Shown here one piece after another: positions 6,403-10,860 of a stretch of 10,860 nt of DNA. The stretch is from assembly GCA_040382095.1 (NCBI GenBank), contig JBEIGB010000115.1, forward strand, positions 1-10,860. Reading direction: 5' to 3'. Each line of letters begins with the position of its first letter. Within the stretch, counting starts at the first letter, position 1. The position numbers and the translations under genes are program-made. This DNA comes from JADJPL01 sp040382095 (lineage in GTDB: Bacteria; Bacteroidota; Bacteroidia; Chitinophagales; Saprospiraceae). Under the pieces are notes generated by a model. The model was given only the letters and a program-made list of their open reading frames with translations. It was not told the origin of the DNA and did no database searches.

Positions 6403-6996
6403 ATGGCCTATAAAATCCCGGATACCTTCCCTAATACAGGCGCAAAGCACAAAAATGATGGGTTTTGGCGCTTGCTGATCATTGTCCTCTTTTCCTGGAT
6501 GTTGGTGAGTTGGTGGCACCGTTCCTGTGTGCGGCCAAAGCGGCCGGAAGCGGTAGAAGCGTATGTGCAGCGCTTTGGCCCGACGGCTCAAAAGCTGCAC
6601 GAAATCAGCGGGGTGCCAGCAGGGCTGCAGATCGCAGTAGCTGGCCTTGAGACGGGCTGGGGCAGCAGTGACCTCTCGCAGCGTGCCCACAACCATTTTG
6701 GAATCAAGGCATCCCGTCGCCATAAGCGTTTATGCCTTCAGACTTCAGAGTTTTATCAGCGCCGCCACCACCGAGTAACAGGATGTTTTCGTGCGTATGC
6801 CCATCCCGACGAGAGCTATCTGGACTTCTCGCAGTTCCTGCTTTCCAATCCGCGATATAACGACTTGTTTAAAATCCCAACGGATGACCTGGAGGCCTGG
6901 GCAGAAGGCCTCCAGGAATGTGGGTATGCTACCGACCCGCATTATGCCAGGAAGATTAAGCGGGTCATGAAAAAATATCGGCTGGACAGATTGTAG
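6403..6996 (+). CDS. Membrane-anchored glucosaminidase (GH73-like peptidoglycan hydrolase)
   Basis: This enzyme is predicted to cleave N-acetylglucosaminyl bonds of peptidoglycan, like the FlgJ C-terminal domain and related autolysins. The 197-residue product has a short cytoplasmic N-terminus, one transmembrane segment (about 21-38, FWRLLIIVLFSWMLVSWW) and a glucosaminidase domain (about 50-192). The domain shows the catalytic-glutamate motif GLETGWGSS (Glu83), NHFGIK (97-102), ESYLDF (137-142) and the YATDPHYARKI motif (175-185). All core motifs expected of the family are present. It carries no LysM or SH3 domain, so binding to the wall must come from the domain itself. The ATG at 6403 is the only in-frame candidate nearby; ATGs at 6383 and 6393 are in other frames. 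It is transcribed alone and faces the baeRF-like gene. Confidence 0.88.
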   Translation: MAYKIPDTFPNTGAKHKNDGFWRLLIIVLFSWMLVSWWHRSCVRPKRPEAVEAYVQRFGPTAQKLHEISGVPAGLQIAVAGLETGWGSSDLSQRAHNHFGIKASRRHKRLCLQTSEFYQRRHHRVTGCFRAYAHPDESYLDFSQFLLSNPRYNDLFKIPTDDLEAWAEGLQECGYATDPHYARKIKRVMKKYRLDRL

Positions 6997-7016
6997 GGGG
7001 AATAAAAAATTACCCC
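6996..7016. terminator. Weak hairpin after the glucosaminidase gene
   Basis: GGGG (6996-6999) pairs with CCCC (7013-7016) and AAT with ATT, with one G·A mismatch and an A5 loop, beginning at the last base of the stop codon. It lies between two convergent genes and could act as a terminator, but no U-run follows on the plus strand. A second small hairpin, AGTCCT/AGGACT at 7088-7107, lies past the stop of the opposing gene. Confidence 0.3.
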
Positions 7017-7120
7017 AGGGAAATCTGTGTGGCAAAAGCCTTTTACGCGACCTCTTCAAAATAATCTCTATCGGTGCAATCCGCCGAAGTCCTTTTGAGA
7101 CAGGACTGCGCGCTTAAAAT

Positions 7121-8281
7121 CTAGTACCGGTAAAGCGCACAAATCCCCGCTTCTTCATAAGGCATTCCTTCTGCTTCCAGGAGGTAAACGTGTCCACCCT
7201 GGAGCAACGTCTGGATTGCCGCAAGCTCGCTGAGTGAAGTATTCGACCTGTCTGGGCCTGGGGCGATTTCCACTTCCGCACGGGCTGGATCATAAACCCC
7301 CCAGATATCGCTGTCCTTTCGGACAAACAAAGCTTCTACCTTTCCATAAATCGCAGCGGGAAGGATTTCCCTGATATCCGTGGAGGTCTGTGGGGTGTCG
7401 TGCAATTGCATGAACTTATCGAGATGCGCAAGCCTTGGGGTATTAAAGTGAGGGGCAACAACATCCCATGTTTTTTTATGGAGCGCCCCGGAATCGCTGT
7501 GCTGCTGGTTGCCAGGGATATGTTCCGGGTAGAGGGAACTATAACTGTTCGCTGTCTGGTACATTGCCAGCAGATAATCAGCACCGGTAAGGACGAGCGG
7601 CGCAGCTTCCCCGTTCAGCTTCCGGGTAATACCCTTTTCGACTTCCCGGATGTAGCTCATGATTTCTGCTTTGCGGTCATCTTTTCCTTCCCCGTAGCCG
7701 TGGTAAGATGCGCCCCTTTGACCAGCAGGTACGCTTCTGACCTGAATATTCCGCGGTTCATGGTCGTAACCGACTACTGCTTCGATCTGCCTGGGTACCC
7801 AAGCGGCCACATCTTCTTCTTCAAAGGTGTACTTACTGCCTTTGAACAGGCGAACGGTCTCGAGCGCAAGGTTGAGGACGTAATATTTTCCATCCCCCTC
7901 AAACAAGGGCAGGAGCGGCTGAAGGTAAAACCGATTGGCAAGAAAAAGGCGGGGATCCGGGGCGAAAGGCAGATGGTGGCAGACAAGCCGTCCTTCGGTC
8001 AGGAAAATAGCGAGTCCTTCCGTCTGTTTTCTCCAAAAGCCGGAATCTGTCAGCAGTGCTTCAAGCGGTTGGATATAACGCTCAAGGGCACCCGGGGCCA
8101 TTCCCTCTTTTTCAAGCTGTTCCCGTAGCAGCTTGAGTTGGTATTTCAATGCTTTTGCATCCGCATGCTGCAGGGCAGCTTCCCCGCTACGGTGCGTCGG
8201 GAGGTAAATGGTGGTGCAAAATGCCCCTTGTACTTCGTTCAGCATGCTGAATTCATTCCTTGAGAGCGTTGCCATAAACAT
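7121..8281 (-). CDS. Bacterial archaeo-eukaryotic release factor-like (baeRF) protein
   Basis: The 386-residue product resembles the baeRF proteins (families 3/7 type), bacterial relatives of archaeal and eukaryotic release factor eRF1, thought to act at the ribosome. The N-terminal domain contains the signature strand TTIYLPTHRSGE (about 23-34) and a helical LKYQLKLLREQLEKEG. The central region carries an AGQRGASYHGYG segment (about 186-197) in the place of the eRF1 GGQ loop, followed by the helix DDRKAEIMSYIREVEKGI. The C-terminal part looks like the L7Ae-like domain (VEALFV, GGHVYLLEAEGMP, terminal CALYRY). It has no signal peptide and is cytoplasmic. The start at 8281 is not firmly fixed; the ATG at 8275 is equally plausible, and neither has a Shine-Dalgarno sequence. 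The family name is from memory of its motifs, the subfamily is uncertain, and release-factor activity has not been shown. Confidence 0.7.
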   Translation of the reverse strand: MFMATLSRNEFSMLNEVQGAFCTTIYLPTHRSGEAALQHADAKALKYQLKLLREQLEKEGMAPGALERYIQPLEALLTDSGFWRKQTEGLAIFLTEGRLVCHHLPFAPDPRLFLANRFYLQPLLPLFEGDGKYYVLNLALETVRLFKGSKYTFEEEDVAAWVPRQIEAVVGYDHEPRNIQVRSVPAGQRGASYHGYGEGKDDRKAEIMSYIREVEKGITRKLNGEAAPLVLTGADYLLAMYQTANSYSSLYPEHIPGNQQHSDSGALHKKTWDVVAPHFNTPRLAHLDKFMQLHDTPQTSTDIREILPAAIYGKVEALFVRKDSDIWGVYDPARAEVEIAPGPDRSNTSLSELAAIQTLLQGGHVYLLEAEGMPYEEAGICALYRY

Positions 8282-8302
8282 ATTTTTAAGTGGTGACTTG
8301 CT

Positions 8303-8329
8303 AAAGGTGCAGTTGCTTTCAGCACCTTT
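8303..8329. other. Inverted repeat in the divergent baeRF/dehydrogenase promoter region
   Basis: AAAGGTGC (8303-8310) and GCACCTTT (8322-8329) form an 8-bp perfect inverted repeat around an 11-base loop. It lies about 22 bases upstream of the baeRF-like start, with a smaller AAGT/ACTT dyad at 8288-8299. It could be an operator or a leader hairpin. It is not followed by a T-run, so a terminator is less likely. Confidence 0.45.
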
Positions 8330-8419
8330 TACAAGGTAAGATTAGCGGTATTCCGTGAAAAAAAAAGTGATTTTTGTCATCTTGTAGCATTGATTTTCCC
8401 TAAGCGACGCCCTTTTCTG

Positions 8420-8427
8420 TATCTTCG
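8420..8427 (+). promoter_or_regulatory. Possible -7 promoter box of the dehydrogenase gene
   Basis: TATCTTCG is identical to the octamer placed just before the TPP riboswitch and is one base off TAnnTTTG. It would give a leader of about 17 bases before the ATG at 8450. No -33 TTTG is found at the expected distance. Confidence 0.4.
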
Positions 8428-8449
8428 GCGGGCAAAAGAAAAGTGCCAG

Positions 8450-9655
8450 ATGAAAATAGGGATTCTACGGGAGGGGAAGGTGCCGCCGGACTCCCGGGCA
8501 CCGATTGCCCCGATACAATGTAAGGCGATTAAGGACCGGGCTCCGATCGAAATGATTGTACAGTCTTTTCCGGGAAGGTGTTTTTCAGATAAGGAATATT
8601 TGGCTGCCGGCGCCCGGCTGCAGGAAGACCTCGGCGACTGTCAGATTATCATGGGCGTAAAGGAAGTACCTGTTGATCTATTGATTCCGGACAAAACTTA
8701 CCTGTTCTTTTCCCATACAATCAAGATGCAATCCTACAACCGCAAGCTGCTGCAGGCGGTGTTGAAAAAAAAGGTTCGCCTTATAGACTACGAGGTACTC
8801 ACCGATGAAGCGGGCAACCGCCTGATTGCTTTTGGCCGCTTCGCGGGAATGGTCGGCGCGCATAACGCCTTATATACGTACGGTCGGCGCAGTGGTGCTT
8901 TTCACCTTCGCCGCATGAAAGATTGCAGGGACTATGCCGAGGCAAAAGCGCTCTACAGGAAAATCCAGTGGCCACCGGTAAAAATTGTCCTTACGGGTAC
9001 GGGAAGGGTGGGGGCGGGTGCCGCCGAGGTATTGCGCGACATGGGTATCCGGGAGGTCAGTGCCGGGGATTTCCTGGAAGCAAACTGTACAGATGCCATC
9101 TTTACACAGTTGCGGGCGCCGCAGTATGTTGCACACAAGAGTGGTGCCCCTTTTGAGTCAAGGCACTATTATGCCCATCCGGAAGCATACCGCAGCGCGT
9201 TCGCGCCTTTCGCACGTACGGCAGATATCTTTATCAATGGTATTTTTTGGGATAATCGCGCCCCGGCTTTCTTTACGCTGGAAGAGATGTGCCGGGCGGA
9301 TTTCCGGATCCGCGTCATTGCAGATGTGACCTGCGATATTGCCCCGGTCAGCTCCGTACCTTCGACGATCCGCGCTTCCACTATTGCACAACCCATTTAC
9401 GGCTTCGATCCGTTTACCGGTCTGGAGGCCCCGCCACATCTGGAGCGCTCTATTGATGTGATGGCCATAGATAACCTGCCCAACGAAATGCCGCGGGATG
9501 CGTCTGCTGCGTTCGGCAACATGTTCGTCGAGTCGGTATTACCAGAATTCTTTAAATCCCAAAGTTCCGTCCTGGAGCGTGCCACCATTTCAGAGGGGGG
9601 GGTACTATGCCCTCGCTTTGCCTATCTTCAGGGGTTTGTAGATGGCAAAGTATAA
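8450..9655 (+). CDS. Saccharopine dehydrogenase (LYS1-like) / alanine dehydrogenase-like NAD(P) oxidoreductase
   Basis: The 401-residue cytoplasmic protein has the two-domain fold of alanine dehydrogenase, transhydrogenase N-terminal and LYS1-type saccharopine dehydrogenase. The N-terminal part shows the LREGKVPPDSRAPIAP motif (about 6-21), GVKEVP with Lys71 and FSHTIKMQ with His89. These correspond to the lysine/histidine pair of yeast saccharopine dehydrogenase. A Rossmann nucleotide-binding motif, LTGTGRVGAGA (about 181-191), begins the second half. The C-terminal half holds INGIFWD and VIADVTCDI, typical of this family. The ATG at 8450 was chosen over 8390 because it starts directly on the first beta strand (MKIGILREG). 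The reaction is probably reversible NAD(P)-linked oxidation of an amino-acid adduct such as saccharopine, but the true substrate cannot be told. An eight-G run (9595-9602) lies near the 3' end, and the gene overlaps the convergent phosphatase gene by 28 bp. Confidence 0.83.
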   Translation: MKIGILREGKVPPDSRAPIAPIQCKAIKDRAPIEMIVQSFPGRCFSDKEYLAAGARLQEDLGDCQIIMGVKEVPVDLLIPDKTYLFFSHTIKMQSYNRKLLQAVLKKKVRLIDYEVLTDEAGNRLIAFGRFAGMVGAHNALYTYGRRSGAFHLRRMKDCRDYAEAKALYRKIQWPPVKIVLTGTGRVGAGAAEVLRDMGIREVSAGDFLEANCTDAIFTQLRAPQYVAHKSGAPFESRHYYAHPEAYRSAFAPFARTADIFINGIFWDNRAPAFFTLEEMCRADFRIRVIADVTCDIAPVSSVPSTIRASTIAQPIYGFDPFTGLEAPPHLERSIDVMAIDNLPNEMPRDASAAFGNMFVESVLPEFFKSQSSVLERATISEGGVLCPRFAYLQGFVDGKV

Positions 9656-10704
9656 TCCAGGAGCAGGGCATTGTCCAGCCCCCGGATTTCCAGGCGGATG
9701 ACGGGCTTATTGCCTGACCAGTCTAAGCGTATTACCCCAAAATTCCTTGCGATGATCATTTCTCCAATCCTTAGGGCATTGGGTTCCGGGCTTCCCCCCA
9801 GGGACCAGGTATGTGTAAGGCCACTGGAGGTGAGTTCAAAGGCATACTGCCCGGATTTTCCCAGCGGGGCTCGGCTTAGCTCCGCGATATGGCGGTCGCC
9901 GCTGACGAGTAATAGCCCCGGGGGGCGGGTGGCTGCCAGCAGGTCGAGCAGGCGCTTCCGCGCTTTGGGAAAGTTGGCCCATTTTTCAAATTTCTGTTCC
10001 TCGGCTAAAAACTGTATGCCGCAGCCAATAATGTGTACCTGGGCATCGCTGCCGCGGAGCTCGGATTCCAGCCATTTCCACTGCTTTTCACCTAAAATAT
10101 CCCCTTTGGGATTGGGCTGGTAACGGATTCCGGAAAGTGGTTTGCCGGCTTTGAGCTCGTCGCGGAAGGACCTGCCGTCGAGCAGGATGATTTTGACTTT
10201 CTGGCCTTCTGGCCCAAAAGTATAGGATTGATAAGCCCCCTCCCTCGACCTGACAGGGTCGGTAGGGGGTACGTCCAGAAAGTCCAGCAGGAGTTGTTTG
10301 CTTTCCCGTTTCCTCGGGTAGTGCTTGTCGCCATCGTTGACCCCATAGTCGTGGTCGTCCCAGATACCGATAACTGGCGCGCCGGTGCGCAGCGCCCGGT
10401 ATTCGGGAAATCTTTTTTGGATAAGGTACTGCCGCTTCATATCCTGCATGTTTTCGGTGTCGGCATAGACATTGTCGCCCAGCCAGACCCATAAATCCGG
10501 TCGGCTGGCGAGTACAGAGGCCCAAATCTGCTGGTCTTTGTCAATCCTGTTACAGGAGCCAAAGGCAATCGTAGTGAGGCGCTTGTCCTTGTTGATGGAC
10601 TGCCCTTCATAGAGCATAGTGTCAATAGGTACACCGGTTGACTGGCAGGAAGCGGTCAAAAGACCAACAAAGAGAAAGAATAATGCACTTGCGGTGGCTT
10701 TCAT
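9628..10704 (-). CDS. PhoD-like metallophosphatase lipoprotein
   Basis: This is a predicted alkaline phosphatase/phosphodiesterase of the PhoD family, lipid-anchored in the envelope. The 358-residue product starts with a lipoprotein leader ending LTASC (Cys20). Metal-binding motifs follow in the expected order: FGSCN (48-52), WLGDNVYAD (74-82), WDDHDYGVND (115-124) and GDRHIAE (269-275). There is also a LLDGRSFRDE strand (about 174-183) and an ELTSSGLTH segment (290-298). It lacks the long N-terminal beta domain of Bacillus PhoD, as many Bacteroidota members do. It stands alone on its strand. Its leader contains a repeat whose hairpin ends 24 bases before the ATG, with no Shine-Dalgarno sequence. 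Its 3' end lies inside the last 28 bases of the dehydrogenase gene. The natural substrate is unknown; roles in phosphate scavenging from phosphodiesters are inferred from the family. Confidence 0.9.
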   Translation of the reverse strand: MKATASALFFLFVGLLTASCQSTGVPIDTMLYEGQSINKDKRLTTIAFGSCNRIDKDQQIWASVLASRPDLWVWLGDNVYADTENMQDMKRQYLIQKRFPEYRALRTGAPVIGIWDDHDYGVNDGDKHYPRKRESKQLLLDFLDVPPTDPVRSREGAYQSYTFGPEGQKVKIILLDGRSFRDELKAGKPLSGIRYQPNPKGDILGEKQWKWLESELRGSDAQVHIIGCGIQFLAEEQKFEKWANFPKARKRLLDLLAATRPPGLLLVSGDRHIAELSRAPLGKSGQYAFELTSSGLTHTWSLGGSPEPNALRIGEMIIARNFGVIRLDWSGNKPVIRLEIRGLDNALLLDYTLPSTNP

Positions 10705-10728
10705 GGCGCGGTGGATTTATTATTATTT

Positions 10729-10774
10729 GGCGGCGTAAGCCGCCCAGGGACGGCCGGAGGCTTTTTACACAACC
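10729..10774 (-). repeat. Palindromic repeat element, half copy B
   Basis: On the minus strand this reads GGTTGTGTAAAAAGCC..., then a CTCCGGC block, and ends in the hairpin GGCGGC-TTAC-GCCGCC. It matches the 4778-4820 half of copy A with a few substitutions and a one-base indel. The opposite outer arm is missing, so it is a half-element. It lies in the leader of the phosphatase gene. Confidence 0.8.
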
Positions 10775-10782
10775 ACTAATCA

Positions 10783-10849
10783 TTTTGAATGGACATCGTT
10801 TTACCTCATTTTGCGAAGCAAAATGAGGTAAAACGATGTCCATTCAAAA
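10783..10849. repeat. Perfect hairpin with 32-bp arms
   Basis: Positions 10783-10814 are exactly the reverse complement of 10818-10849, with only GAA between. All 32 pairs match. The arms begin TTTTGAATGGACATCG and end ATTTTGC. It is intergenic, 9 bases from repeat copy B. It may be a strong bidirectional terminator, a mobile-element remnant or a recombination site. No U-run or target duplication decides between these, and the gene beyond it is outside the window. Confidence 0.93.
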
Positions 10850-10860
10850 CTTTCTTTCGC

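Noticed and set aside
7400..8128. Long plus-strand open frame of 242 codons.
   Set aside because: It lies wholly antisense to the well-supported baeRF-like gene and shows no domain or export signal.
10622..10843. Open frame on the minus strand across the repeat and the 32-bp palindrome.
   Set aside because: It is made of inverted-repeat sequence, overlaps the start of the phosphatase gene and has no recognisable protein features.

Overview
The window looks like chromosomal DNA of a free-living member of the Bacteroidota, probably close to the Saprospiria (Lewinella/Haliscomenobacter type). The class-level guess is an inference. It rests on TonB-dependent receptor architecture (carboxypeptidase-regulatory-like domain, plug, barrel), a DUF5777-type barrel protein, CX4CH cytochrome lipoproteins, A/T-rich leaders without strong Shine-Dalgarno sequences, and -7 boxes of the TAnnTTTG kind. 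There is no phage, plasmid, CRISPR, tRNA or rRNA signal. Eight protein genes fill almost everything, and no gene-free stretch exceeds 300 bases.

Left part (1-6148), all genes on the minus strand. In transcription order: a lipid-anchored c-type cytochrome protein with two heme modules (6148-5450); a YceI-family secreted protein whose ATG overlaps the previous stop by one base (5450-4869); a 190-base spacer holding an 89-bp palindromic repeat; a DUF5777-like outer-membrane barrel (4678-3794); a clear TPP (THI-element) riboswitch (3757-3683); a large TonB-dependent receptor (3585-1126); a strand-specific terminator hairpin (1117-1075); and a secreted alpha/beta-hydrolase esterase (1010-81). The left edge is a tandem array of the heptamer CCCGTCC. 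The riboswitch makes thiamine or a thiamine precursor the most likely substrate of the receptor. The cytochrome, YceI and DUF5777 genes look like a separate envelope redox or lipid-binding cluster.

Right part (6149-10860). A short divergent promoter region leads into a plus-strand membrane-anchored glucosaminidase (6403-6996). Convergent to it is a bacterial archaeo-eukaryotic release-factor-like (baeRF) protein (8281-7121). A divergent promoter region of about 170 bases separates that from a plus-strand saccharopine/alanine dehydrogenase-like NAD(P) oxidoreductase (8450-9655). The 3' end of this gene overlaps by 28 bp a convergent PhoD-like phosphatase lipoprotein (10704-9628). Upstream of the phosphatase lie a second copy of the palindromic repeat and a perfect hairpin with 32-bp arms.

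The best-supported point of interest is the TPP riboswitch plus TonB receptor pair. The most unexplained material is the repeat/palindrome family at 4735-4823 and 10729-10849. I found no convincing evidence of an entirely new multi-gene system.
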